Shown here piece after piece: positions 46,201 through 57,004 of a stretch of DNA of 64,000 nt; the first letter of the stretch is position 1; the number at the start of each line of letters is the position of its first letter. The translations under genes and the position numbers were made by a program. Where the stretch lies: positions 98,953 through 162,952 of the forward strand of contig JAQGBZ010000124.1 of the NCBI GenBank assembly GCA_034687125.1, given 5' to 3'. The notes beneath the pieces are model-generated. The model saw nothing but the letters and a program-made list of their open reading frames with translations, did no database searches and had not been told where the DNA came from. This stretch comes from Neelides folsomi (lineage: Eukaryota > Arthropoda > Collembola > Neelipleona > Neelidae).

Positions 46201-49200
46201 TTAAATTTTTAATTTAACCCCGGAATTCCTAATTGAATAATCAAAGCAAGATTAAATTTGAATGTTGACAGAAAATTGTGCAAATTCGCTCTCCAATTTT
46301 TTACAATCATAAACTTTGCTTGGAATTTAAATAATGGAAAAATTATATGAAATCTGTATCATGTAAATAATTTTATTTAAAAATATTAATACATACATAA
46401 TCATTAAATACATGTTACATCTGTATGTATTGTCTATTGTAGTAGCTTCAACAATATTCAGAGTGTGTAAAACTACAATGATTCTGTTTTTTTATTAAGA
46501 ACAAACAGCATTTAACTTGTTAGAGTACGTATTATAGTACCATATATATTAATACATGTTATCTGTATGTTTGCAAACAGTGTTTATACAAAAATACACA
46601 AGAATTAAAGTGGTCTAAGAAAGAGCTTTTGGTAAATAAATGTGTTTTAACATTTACTCAATTTTATATTTTATCAAATAATTGGAAATTTGAAATCGGG
46701 GCACGTTCGATCGAAATCTTGATCAATGATGATGATGAGTGATTTTCTTGTATGGCCCAAAGTATTTTCTCAAAATTGAGATAAAATCCGAATCGAACGA
46801 GTTGAGCTTTTTTCAGTGATTTTGATTTTGATTGAGAATTTTATAACTTTTTATAACCCTTTAAGCAAGTCGCCAATTGCATTCCGCTTGTTGGGTTCAG
46901 TGAAGTTAGAAACGATTTATTATTCCTTTTGATGTTCTTTTCCTTATTATGGTCACTAAACCAAAATGAAATTGGATTTTCCTGCCTTTGACATTCCTAC
47001 TTCGACATGGAATATAAAATTGAAAACACATATTTTATTACGAACGGAAAAACACATTGTACATATATATTTATTTATACAACGTGACTCAAATTAATCA
47101 AAACCCTATGGAGAAAGTCATCTAATGTATTAAGATCAAGGAGTGTAGATAGGGAAATGTAATTAATGTATTGTTTATTGTATATGGCTTTCTCCATACG
47201 GTTTTGATTAATTTGAGCCACGTTGTACTGTATATCAGTAATGCTGATATAAGCAAAATTTCATATAAGTACATACTCGCTCAATGTCAGTACTATGTAT
47301 GTATGTAGTAAGGATTTTTATTATAGAATATTTATTGAATTTCGTCAATGGTTCAACACTTCATATTTGCATATGAGCAAAAAATACTCAAATATTTTTA
47401 TTGCATACTTATGTAGAGTATAGTACATAGAATGTCATGCAATATTGAATTTTAATATGAATAAATAATGGAATACTTAATGTAATATGAATCTGAAGGA
47501 ATTGTTTCTAGCCTAGATTCAATATTCTAACCATTTTCGCTTTTTAATTTAGATTATCGACGGTAATGGGAAAAGCGGTCTGAGTAACCGCCGGGAGCCG
47601 GGGAAATTCTGTGGTGAAATTGAACAGCCCCAAACATTCATTTCGGAGACGAGTGTCGTTCGCCTCGTATTTGCAGTCGATAATTTCACCGATCAATCTT
47701 TCTTCCGATTTGACTCCAGGGCAGAGCAGCAATATGAAGTTTATCTTCGCTATGGCCAACATCCAGAATTATATCCCAACCGCCGAGGCGAAGTATTCAA
47801 TAACGAATATTCCTTTTTAATTATACATTAAACTTGCTTTATATTCTACTATATGTACATAGTATACAATAACCTATCAATAATATTTGTACCAATCATA
47901 TCAATTAACGTATTATTATAAGCACATTGTCAGATAATAAGAATAAGCAATTTCAGCATCACAGTCACACCTCTAAGAACACTATTTAATAGTATAATGT
48001 AAAGAGACAATATGGAAGTTATACTGTTTGTACATTTAGACATTTGTACATTTTCATTGTATTTTGGTAATATGTCTAGTATGGTATATTCCAGTTTAAT
48101 TCTTTTGTTTCATTCTTCTGTGGTGATTCCAGGTGGTGCCGAATACTTATTGCGAGCGGGTGTTTCGGGACTGCCGAATGCAGACGTGTTTTGTTCAATC
48201 CCCAGCCTACCCAGGAATTTACCCGAGGAATCTCCATTGCAAATACTATCTGAACACGAGGCTCCCCTTCACCAAGCTCCACATCGAGAATGAAGATTTC
48301 AACGTGGACGGCCAGCGCTGCGAGAACCTCATGCTTTGTCCCATGCGGGTAACCTAATTTTCTCCTTTGGAATCCAATAAGCCTGACAGCCCTCCCTGTG
48401 TAATTAATGAGAGTAAATAATTGGGGCAGGGAAAGTTTGACAATGAATGGGAATTTTGACAGGCAATTGGGTCAGACTGTCCTAACGACTACCTCCGCAT
48501 CTACGATGGCAAAGATGAGAAGAGCCCCGTTCTCGGAACGTTCTGTGGAGTGGGAAAGTTTCCCTACTCAATTATCGGCACAGGGTCGGATTTGTTCGTG
48601 GAGTTTGTGAGCTCTGCTGCTGGGCCTCTGCTCAACACCGGCTTTCACTTCAATGTGGCTCATTGGCCCGGTCATGTTGAGACTGCCGGGAGGAAGAACG
48701 GAACTTGTGACTGGGTCCTGACCAGTCAGGCACTGGCCGAGAGCGGGGACAAACAAGGACTGTTCTGGTCCGTGTCCCATTGGTATCCTCCAGCTACAAC
48801 TTGCACCTATTTGATGGTGGGGAAAGCGGATGAGATCGTTCGTCTATACTTTCCAAGTTTCCGGATCGAGCGGATCGAAGCCCCAATTGAGAAGTGGAAT
48901 GGGGAATGTGGAGAGTCACTCACAATCTACGACTCCAGCTGGGCCGACGATTCCAAAATCATTAAGACATTCTGCGATACATTTTCTCGTCCGCTTGAGA
49001 AATACGACTTTGTCTCGAGTGCTGGGAACAACGCTTTGTTTGTCAGGTGAGCCAAATGAAATTGCCTATAAATTACATCCAAACCTTATTTATGTATTTC
49101 AACAATTAAATTTTATCCAAATAATACCATATAACAAAATGTTAGTGATCCCAATAATAGTAAAAAATGTGTTAAAAAGGAAACAGATTCTTATTTAAAA

Positions 49201-52015
49201 CTGTATTTGACATGTCATCAAAGGTTAAGAGATTTCTCTTAAAAGACAGCGTTTAAAGACTTGAACCCCAAATTTGATGGTTGAAAGCGGATCCTCTCAG
49301 TGGATGGAAGAGGGAATTTAAATTAATTCCCTGTCGCGTTTAGGTTCGAGAGCAAGACGGGAAGTTACAGCGGGAGCTCACTTTACTATTGGGCCCACTA
49401 CGACTTCTTCAACAATACTCACTTTGGGGAAGCTGTTCGTGGCAGTGTCTGTGACGAAGTGTTTCCAGCTTGGCAGAAGCAAAAGGGAAAATTCACTTCT
49501 CCGCTCAACACACTCATTTACAAGAGTGATGGGAAACCGATCGTTTGCCGATATCGGTTCATTTCCAGTAGACGGCTTTTTGCTCGGGTCATCATCAAGA
49601 TTGAGAATCTGAACTTTAAGTACAACCAGGATTCGTGTCTAAACTGCTGGTCCGATCGTGTCGACAAGGTTCGTCTCCCATTTAATCTTCCTCAATTTGT
49701 CGTCTCATCTTTCTCCATTTAAGCCCCCTTTCCTTGCCCTGTGAAAGAAAGGAGGTTTGGAAAGGAAGAAAAGATTTAATGTTCTTTCATTAGGGTGAAT
49801 GGCTCCCCCACAATGCAGATTTTCCCACTCCATTTTTCATAATTTCCCTCAGAAATTTCATCGATGGGGCCATTTCTCAAAAGTGACCACGCTAATAAAG
49901 CTGTCGACTTTCCCCATTCAAACTCTTTGATTTATCGACTTTCAAGTCATTGAATTCTAAAAAGCTTCTTTTGCAAATTTTATTCCGTGATCGGAAGGAT
50001 ATATTTATATGCGTTTTCAGAGTTTTTTCCCCAAGTGTATCATGAATATGAATGAAGAATGAGTTCTAAGATTTTGCTAAATGTAAGTTTGATAAGTTGC
50101 TCAATCATAAAAAAATTAATGAGTGAGATGGTGGAGCTATATATGAGAGGATGGACATACTTAATGGCACTTATCATTAGATAGCTGTGATACCTCATTA
50201 TGTAAAAAAAAGTTTAAAAAGTCAATTAAAACTTTTGAATTATCTTTTTCTTTTAATTGCTATCAAAATTCTGGATCAAAAAATTAACTATCAAGAAAAA
50301 ATTTAACATCATTAAACGAAGGCATTTAATTAAGCCCTCTACTTAAAAATTTATGCATTAAACTAAAAATTTTAAAGGCATAATCGTTGTATATTAAACT
50401 TATATAACAAGTAAATTAAGTAACATACTTTTATTCATTTAATATATTAAATACTGATATATAAAGCATATTATGCATTTTAGTTATTAAATAAGTAGGT
50501 AGTAGGTAAATAGTTACTTTCATAATATAATGTATTTTATTTATATTTCATTTTAGTTGTATAAGATAAAATAAAATCTTTCTTTATGCTTAGAAGGCTA
50601 AGATTAAAAATCCAATTTACTTTTATAGGAAACGGAAAGCGTAAATATCTTTTTGAGATATATTTTTATAAGAACAAAGATGTAAAAAGAAAATTGCTTT
50701 TTTATAATTTTGGAATAATCATGAATAATCAAGTCTAAATTGACTTCTTTCTCCTTATTGAAGTCAATGTCGAAAAGCGGAGAATATTTAATACTCAATA
50801 CAAGAAAAATCAATTTAATTCTCTCGTACTTACTTGGGTATGTAGATTCAACAACAACTGCTTATATTATTATCATTTACAAGTCTCTACTATAGAAAAC
50901 GCATCAAATCTAAGTGATACATTATAAATGATTTCCCCCTGCATGATAATAATGCTAAAAGTTTAAAAGCTCTTGAGTTGGAAGAGGAAATGATAATAAA
51001 TAACCATTCACTTCTCATTTCACAGGTGACATTGACGGATCCGAAACGGAACTCATCTCGTCTCTGCATTTGTAAAGAGAACCAGGGACAGTTCACATTC
51101 CCCGTCACCCTCATTTCTGATGGTGATGAAGCGGAAGTGGCCCTAAGGGTCGATACCCGCCATGCCCTCGCCAACTACTTCAAATCCCCTGTTCCGATCT
51201 TCGAGGGTTCTTTCCAATTTATCCATGGGCCGCTGTGCGGACCTTCGCAGTTGGGTCCAGCCGCTGATGGACGGCTCAAGTTCCCCTTTTACAATAATCC
51301 GAACCTCAAGGACCAACCCGTTTCTTGCATATGGGAATTGAAGATCCACCCCGAGAAGGATCTTTGGATTCATTTGGACAAGCTCGTGTTTGCAAGCAGC
51401 AGCAAGTCATGTTCAGAGGCCAAACTGGAGTTCTATTTGCCCTCGAGTCCCCCATCAAGTGGGAATCAAGCAGGGCTTCCGTTCAGTCTCCCTCCACAAC
51501 AACAAAAAGTGAATTTGCCCCTTCTGACTCTCTGTGGGGATTCGAACAGCGGGAATTCAATGACTGAGATTTCCTCACAGCTCCCTATCCTCACGGCTCA
51601 AAAGCTCCAACAGGGCGGGCCGTTGACGATCCGACTCGATGCCACCACGGCCTCAAAAGTCATTTTTCACATTTCTTGGACGGAGTTATTTCAGCTTCCG
51701 AAGAATGCGGAGAAGATGACAAGTGAGGATTGTGGATTTCCATGTCCTGGGCCGGAGAATGTTTGTATTGCCAAAGAGCTGGTCTGTAACGGAGTGCTGA
51801 ATTGCCCAAGTAATGCTAGTGGAGCTCATGACGAGTCAGATATCAAATGTCGACTCTCTGGGGAGAGATTTTTTGTTTTCAACGTCCATCTGAACATAAG
51901 TTGGGTGACGGCTTCAGTGGCTGGAGGAGCAGCGTCGCTCTTTCTCTGTCTTTTCTGTGTCATTTGCTGTCGATGTTGTCGAAGGAAAAGAACTGGGGGA
52001 GAATTCTCAAACTAA
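28264..52015 (+). CDS. Culd-like type I membrane protein with CUB-type modules and an LDL receptor class A domain, complete
   Basis: Seven exons in phase: 28264-28342, 34818-35065, 47553-47792, 48133-48348, 48463-49046, 49344-49668, 51026-52015 (893 aa). Exon 1 encodes a signal peptide (MTKFSFSPLFLLLLSASFFN). The ectodomain is Cys-rich and CUB-like: one module in exons 2-3, another with the typical SPAYPGIYPRN and DYLRIYDG motifs in exons 4-5, then further divergent modules (CGESLTIYDSS; YRFISSRRLFARVIIKI). Near the C-terminus a six-cysteine LDLa domain (CGFPCPGPENVCIAKELVCN, ending DESDIKC) precedes a single TM helix (VTASVAGGAASLFLCLFCVI) and a short basic tail (CCRCCRRKRTGGEFSN). This order matches my recollection of insect Culd (CUB and LDLa domain), which is tied to receptor endocytosis in photoreceptors; orthology is inferred from architecture only. 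Introns 1 and 2 are 6.5 and 12.5 kb, far longer than the others. Confidence 0.88.
28343..34817 (+). other. First giant intron (6.5 kb) of the Culd-like gene
   Basis: Bounded by an A|GTAAGT donor after the signal-peptide codons and a TTTTCAG acceptor before the first CUB exon. Mixed AT-rich DNA and less AT-rich islands (29100-29500, 30750-31400, 32650-33300, 34430-34760). Short open frames occur on both strands in these islands, but none resembles a known family. A 14-bp perfect inverted repeat lies at 34189-34254. Confidence 0.6.
34189..34254. repeat. Short perfect inverted repeat (hairpin)
   Basis: TTGATTGTAATATC at 34189-34202 is the exact reverse complement of 34241-34254; the spacer is 38 bp and AT-rich. 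It could be a tiny foldback element or chance in AT-rich intron DNA. Confidence 0.4.
37327..37513. mobile_element. Foldback MITE with roughly 60-bp inverted arms
   Basis: Left arm from 37327 (TATATTTTATTCCAGCC...) is repeated inverted at about 37450-37513 with one mismatch in the first 50 bp (GCCAGG versus GCCCGG) and further similarity inward. The loop is only about 65 bp, so the single strand could fold almost completely. No ORF of its own. A TA at each edge may be the target duplication. Confidence 0.75.
41409..41443. repeat. 14-bp perfect hairpin
   Basis: AGGATATGAATGTT (41409-41422) and its exact reverse complement (41430-41443) flank a 7-bp loop. No function can be assigned. Confidence 0.45.
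41690..42115. other. GC-richer island of foreign-looking composition, possible retroelement remnant
   Basis: Within an AT-rich intron this block is visibly less AT-rich and lacks the CTCATAAATT-type words of the other islands. Read on the minus strand it has a 74-codon open frame (41920-41696) followed by a compact stem-loop with GGC-GAAA-GCC-GAAA at about 41675-41698. Neither frame matches a family I recognise. The layout recalls the 3' portion of a degraded retroelement, but that is a guess. Confidence 0.3.
47080..47225. mobile_element. 146-bp Tc1/mariner-type MITE with TA target duplication
   Basis: The left end CAACGTGACTCAAATTAATC and the right end GATTAATTTGAGCCACGTTG are inverted copies, extending inward through AAAACC..TATGGAGAAAG / CTTTCTCCATA..GGTTTT with few mismatches. 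TA dinucleotides flank both ends (47078-47079 and 47226-47227). Too short to encode anything; it must have been moved by a transposase from elsewhere. Confidence 0.8.
49669..51025 (+). other. Last intron of the Culd-like gene
   Basis: AT-rich 1.36-kb intron between AAG|GTTCGT and CATTTCACAG. An early less AT-rich part (49720-49930) is followed by AT-rich sequence. No exon-like or repeat structure recognised. Confidence 0.6.
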
Positions 52016-53972
52016 ATAAATTCAAACCTTTTTACCATATTTATAAATATGTATATTCCAAATTTCCTAAATATGCTATCTTAAGAACTTCAGATATGAA
52101 CTAAAAGAAAAAAGACGAATTAAACAAACACACTATATAAACAACTTTAACATGCCAAACAAGAAAGAGCCATTCTTCATTTAAATCTCTTGAAAGTGAT
52201 TGAGTGGATATCTAGAATAAGTGTCACAGTCATTAACAATAAGTGTATTAGAAATTTTGTTAATAATATTTACATAAAAGACATTTTAGTCTCATTCATA
52301 ATCAAATTCATATATAATCTTGTGTGGCGGTGATGGGTCATCATCTCTGATTTTACACATTTATTATACAATTAGTAAAGGAAATTTTGTACTATGAAAT
52401 TATTTCTTAGATTTAAAAATATTTACATAATATGTAGCTATAAAATTTAATAATTGTAACTATTATTGTAATAAATAAATTATAATATAAATAAAGATAT
52501 TTCCTAAAGGCATACACGTAGTCTGTATACAATACCATATTATGTAATATTTAGTTAAATATGTAATGTAATGCATATAAATAAATGGTATGTTGATATT
52601 GATTATTGATTGTAATATATCTTAGATCTATGTAGTAAGTACAAATATATTTATAAGGTAAAAATCAAATCAATTGGTCAAATAACTGTGACATAGTTAA
52701 CTATTCATGATTACTTGATTACTGATAAGACTTAAGACAGTGAATACAATAGAATCATGTTAAAAATTTTAGAAATGTCCAAAGAGGTTTAAAGGGGTAT
52801 ATAGTAGTTGTTAAGTTATGGAAGGAGATCAGAAGTTATTATTACAATGTTCATAAAAGAAGTTCGGACTTTAAGGTGTAAACTTTAGTGTGAATCAAAT
52901 CAAAAAAGTTCAAATTGTAGTCAAAAAGTATTTGAATTGTTGAATTTCAAAGTTAGGTCCTATTGTGTATGCAAATGGAAGTACTTGCATATAAATATTC
53001 ATGTTTTATTAATCTCAAGACTGTTGATTTAGTCAAAAAATCCCAGCGTGGAATTGGAAATCGAAAAAATAGATGGAAAAATATGAGAGAAATAATAAAA
53101 ATGGAAGTCAATATACTTTTCTTCTACTTTTTCTTCTTCCAATTACTATTAGCGGAGTCGAAATTGGGGAAATTGGACGGAAGATCACCTTCTTTCATCT
53201 CATCCCAATGGAAAAGATGCGTAGGAAAGTGATGGAGATGGAACCCGAACACGCAAGGGTTTTATTTCCTCGTAATATATCCAATTATCCTCCACTGACA
53301 TCACTTTCCCTAGAGAACTAATGGGAAATGAAAATTGAAGGAAGGGGAAACAATGGGGTGGATGTAAGTAAATACCTCTGCATGTATGTAAGTATTTGAG
53401 ATTCTAATTGGCAGTTGAGACGGAAGTTAAGAGGCCGTCTTGTCTGAGTTGTCTCCTTGGTCGATTGGTCAGGAGAATAGGCGATTGAAATCCGATTGGA
53501 GGTATATTGAAGGTATATCTTATCTCAGAAGGAATTCTGGTCCGGATCGATCCATCGATCTCTTGTCATTCCTCCATTCCTCCCACGGTCAAAACAACTC
53601 ACTTTTATTTTCCAGGTATCATAAAAGATTTAAGGGTTTCGCTAAGACTCTCATTAGACCTTTCTCCTCCCTTGACTCCCAATTCATCATCATCCTCTAT
53701 CCCCTTTATGAATATTAAAGGAGCATTAATAATCATAGGGTTTTAATATTTCAGCTTTTTTATCTTCATCTTATTACATCATGGAAAATGGTTATCCACA
53801 TTTGTGAATACCATTTACTTTATGCATTAATACTGTAAAATAATAAAATAATATTTCTATATTATTTAATCTCTAAATGTATTTGGTAAAGGCTCATTAT
53901 TAAAATATCAGTTATGGTTTACTGATTTACTATAGATCGCACTAACTACTTGGATAACTGTGGTAAATAAAG
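52016..53972. other. Intergenic region after the Culd-like gene
   Basis: AATAAA overlaps the stop region (52015-52020), and further AATAAA copies lie at 52470-52496, either of which could serve as the polyadenylation signal. 53030-53730 is a less AT-rich block with overlapping open frames on the plus strand, none recognised. No thioredoxin-fold exon that could precede the downstream GST exons was found. Confidence 0.5.
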
Positions 53973-54345
53973 ATCAAATAAAGATCCAAATTTAGAGGAT
54001 AATCTTCAAAAATTAAACGATCGACTGAGTTTATTTGAGCAAGAACTTGGGCAGAGAAAGACAAAGTTCTTTTCAGGTAAACACACATTGACACATACTT
54101 TACACTGACACGTGATGTGTATAAAATAAAAATATTATATTTAAGTATCACATTAATTTATATCAAGCATATTAATTGTGTCAATGAATTCTGTAAATAC
54201 GAGTATTAACTTTATAGGAAAGGATTGTCCTGGAATGCTTGACTATATGATTTGGCCATGGATGGAAAGAATGGATATTCTCCCAAAGTTATGTCCAGAA
54301 ATCGAAGCCTCCTATTTCAAAGGAAAAGATGCTCGTCCGGATATG
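53973..54345 (+). pseudogene. Orphan pair of glutathione S-transferase omega exons (C-terminal helical domain)
   Basis: Exon A, about 53973-54076, encodes NLEDNLQKLNDRLSLFEQEL then TKFFSG. Exon B, 54218-54345, encodes KDCPGMLDYMIWPWMERMDI and PKLCPEIEASYFKGKDARPD. The join is phase-consistent (TCA G|GTAAAC and TTATAG|GAAAGG), and exon B ends at an ATG|GTAAAT donor. The MLDYMIWPWMERMD block is characteristic of the omega-class GST alpha-helical domain. The N-terminal thioredoxin-like half with its active-site Cys, and the last C-terminal helix exon, were not found nearby. Exon A has a poor upstream acceptor (no pyrimidine tract; a stop sits just before it at 53968). It may be a gene fragment or pseudogene, or part of a gene with very distant exons. 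The reading frame shown is intact. Confidence 0.6.
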
Positions 54346-56464
54346 GTAAATTAATATAAAACGAAATTTACATCAAGATGCTTACATTTGTATACTTAAA
54401 TTATTGATATTTGATACATTATATTTAATTAATGTAATTTTTAAGAATCAAAAGATTTTGAAAAAATATAAATATGCTAATTGTTTCTTGAATACATGAT
54501 ATAAAGTGTAAATTATTTATTTTAATCACAATACATACAATAATATAAAAATCGTCACGTAAATATTTAATATTTTAGAAATAACAAATATTAATAAATA
54601 TAGTGATTTAGTAGTCCAGAAAGACACCCTGAGAATTTAAAATTGGAATATGTCATTTCTATTGCAAAATTTTGAAATTCTTAACCTTTCATTGTCGTTG
54701 CCTTTATAAAAATGCAATATAGCTTGTAAATATAACTTGTGGGCGCGAGTTCGAGGCGGGAGTTTGGGTGAAAATGATTTGGGTGAACCCACTGGAGAAG
54801 ATAGTGGTTATGAGGTTAACTTTGGAAATAAACAAGATTTTAAATTCTCAGGGTGTGTCATTCTTGTTACCATAGTCACATTGTTACCATACGTAATTTC
54901 TCCGCGAATTTTAAAACTCGGCAGGTTTGCTTAAATGTAATGGAGATAGTAATGGCAAGTATTCCCCCTGGCTTCATTAATTTTTAATGAATTCTAATTT
55001 TTTACCCTTATAGTTACTGTTTTTATCCTTATCCTTTGATTATGGAATAATAAGTTGACTTGTAAAATTTATTTAGTTACATTGTATTAGTCACATTACA
55101 TCCGGAAATTTGTATATGGTATATTACATAATATATGTTGGACAATGTTGGTATATGTTAAAAAAGTGAATTCAACTTCACTACACTTGTATTTTCAAAT
55201 ATGTATGTATTTGATTGTCACCCTTCGTCCATAAATCTCTCAAGGAGAGAATTCCAATTAAATGGGCGCTTTCGTCCGCTTTCCCCTGCATTTCTAAATC
55301 CCGAATGGAAATTCGGCGCAAGATGAGCAGGATTCTTATCTGATCCTCTAAAGGGTGCCATATTTCATCTAGAGCGATTGATCTTTCGACCACACCGGCT
55401 TCTCATCCGACGCCCACAAGATTTATACCCACGTTATTCCTCATATACCGATTTTCATAACACAACCAAGCGAATTTCCCCTTTATGCATAAATAATTGT
55501 ATTTACTATGTTTTTATGCTACAAATTATTTGTTTTTGTTACATATTCATATTAAAATTCCAATGCAAATACATACCTACATTATGTAAATCTACCGACT
55601 ATAAAGCGTGTAGATTAAATACATAATATATCCATTCATTTATACATACATATGACGATACAAAATATATATTAATATTGATGGAGTCATAGTCATATGT
55701 GAAAATCGATTTCAAGGATATGAGTACGCGGTGAGAAGATCGTGGCTTATGAATGCTTTGCCCTGGAGTGAGTTGGAAGGACGGATGCCTAATGTGTCCT
55801 AATGATAAATGATGATATGGCCCCAATTCTGATCATTGAGATGGAAGTAATGCAGGCGGATAGTGCACCTATGCCTTCTGTACTTGGGGCCGTAGTTGCT
55901 AATGCGCCATCAGAGGAGATGAAATTGGTCCCACTCTCTGGGGGAAATAGGCGGAATGGAGGTATTAACGGCTGGGGAAGATTTCAATTTGGGATACGAG
56001 GAGCTCAAGTAGAAAATCAAGAGATTAACATTTTATACGAACAGTTCAGTCCTCGGGTCTTCGCAGGAGTCGCCAATGGGAAGACGACACATTCAGCCCA
56101 CTCTCTCCAATTATCATTGAATGGGAAATTGGAGAAGGCAAATCTCTGTCTTTCATTATCCAAATCACTTTAATTTAATACGTACTTTCCCTTTCAACTT
56201 ACTTAGCCCACCCATAATCCATTATATCAGGGTCCGCTTAATCCCAATGCGAAATGAAAGACAATAACAATTTCATCAAAGATTCGCTGTAAAAATGAAT
56301 AGACCTTCTTTTCATATTCAAACAATCTTGCTTCTATATGTACTTCATGCTCATTTTGGTTCTGCTCAATTTGGCATTTTTTTGGTAGTTTTTAATATTC
56401 TTTTAGTTAATCTCATTAGCATACTATTATTTAGTATACTATTTATTATACTATACATATGTAG
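54346..56464. other. Non-coding stretch with an unassigned open frame
   Basis: AT-rich DNA, with a block of more balanced composition at 55180-56220. A 123-codon plus-strand frame (55802-56173) lies there but has no recognisable domain and no supporting splice or start context. The expected last exon of an omega GST was looked for and not found. Confidence 0.4.
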
Positions 56465-56472
56465 GTATACAT

Positions 56473-56996
56473 TATGGTTCCGTTCGGGTACCCGAGTTTC
56501 GGGTAAGCATCGGGTACGAGTTACACTATTACCCGTTCGGGTACCCGTCGGGTTTCATTTTATTAACAAACTAAATATGCTTCAAAATTCTATTCTGCCG
56601 GCGCAATTCAACTATTCGAACATATTTCATCATTCACATTTGTTAATTTTAACTCTGATTTTTTTATTATAATAAAACAATTAATGGAAATAACTAGTGA
56701 ATTACAAATTGGCCAAAGTGAAGTGACGGATGGAAGTTCACCACAGTCTAAAAATTCAAGAAGTAATGTTTAGAATCATTTTATCATAAATTTACTACTT
56801 TTAAATTAATTTCGAGTAATTCGGGTCGGGTATGTGTCAAATACGGGTCGGGTAGGGTGATTCGGGTACGGGTATTGAATTGACCCGACCCGATTCATAT
56901 TGTCGGATACGGGTCAGTGCATTACCCGACCCGTAATTTCGGGTCGGGGTCGGGTTCGGGTAGGGGTGGGGAAAAGCTTACCCGAATGGAACCATA
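56473..56996 (+). mobile_element. Non-autonomous hAT-type transposon, 524 bp, with transposase-start remnant
   Basis: The termini TATGGTTCCGTTCGGGTA (56473-56490) and its inverted copy with one mismatch (ending 56996) are flanked by the exact 8-bp duplication GTATACAT (56465-56472 and 56997-57004). An 8-bp duplication is the hAT hallmark. Both subterminal regions are packed with CGGGTA/CGGGTC words in both orientations, as expected for hAT transposase-binding repeats. Inside, an ATG at 56684 opens a 29-codon frame (MEITSELQIGQSEVTDGSSP...) that reaches SRSNV, then a TAG, then NHF. That pattern resembles the start of a BED zinc finger with a stop in place of the usual aromatic residue. The element is therefore probably an internally deleted derivative of an autonomous copy. 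Confidence 0.85.
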
Positions 56997-57004
56997 GTAT
57001 ACAT

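Larger units (their letters stand above)
35066..47552 (+). other. Second giant intron (12.5 kb) of the Culd-like gene
   Basis: Donor CAG|GTAACA after exon 2, acceptor TTTAATTTAG before exon 3. Less AT-rich, purine/pyrimidine-skewed islands (about 35760-37000, 38690-39350, 40030-41180, 41690-42120, 42600-43300, 43860-44350, 44740-45800, 46100-46200) alternate with AT-rich DNA containing GTATAC/ATACATA repeats. No exon with a recognisable domain was seen. Two inverted-repeat elements (37327-37513, 47080-47225) and a small hairpin (41409-41443) lie inside. The islands may carry regulatory sequence; this is inference. Confidence 0.6.

Noticed and set aside
55802-56173. 123-codon plus-strand frame
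   Set aside because: No domain, no acceptor or donor context, and low-complexity residue use; left as non-coding.
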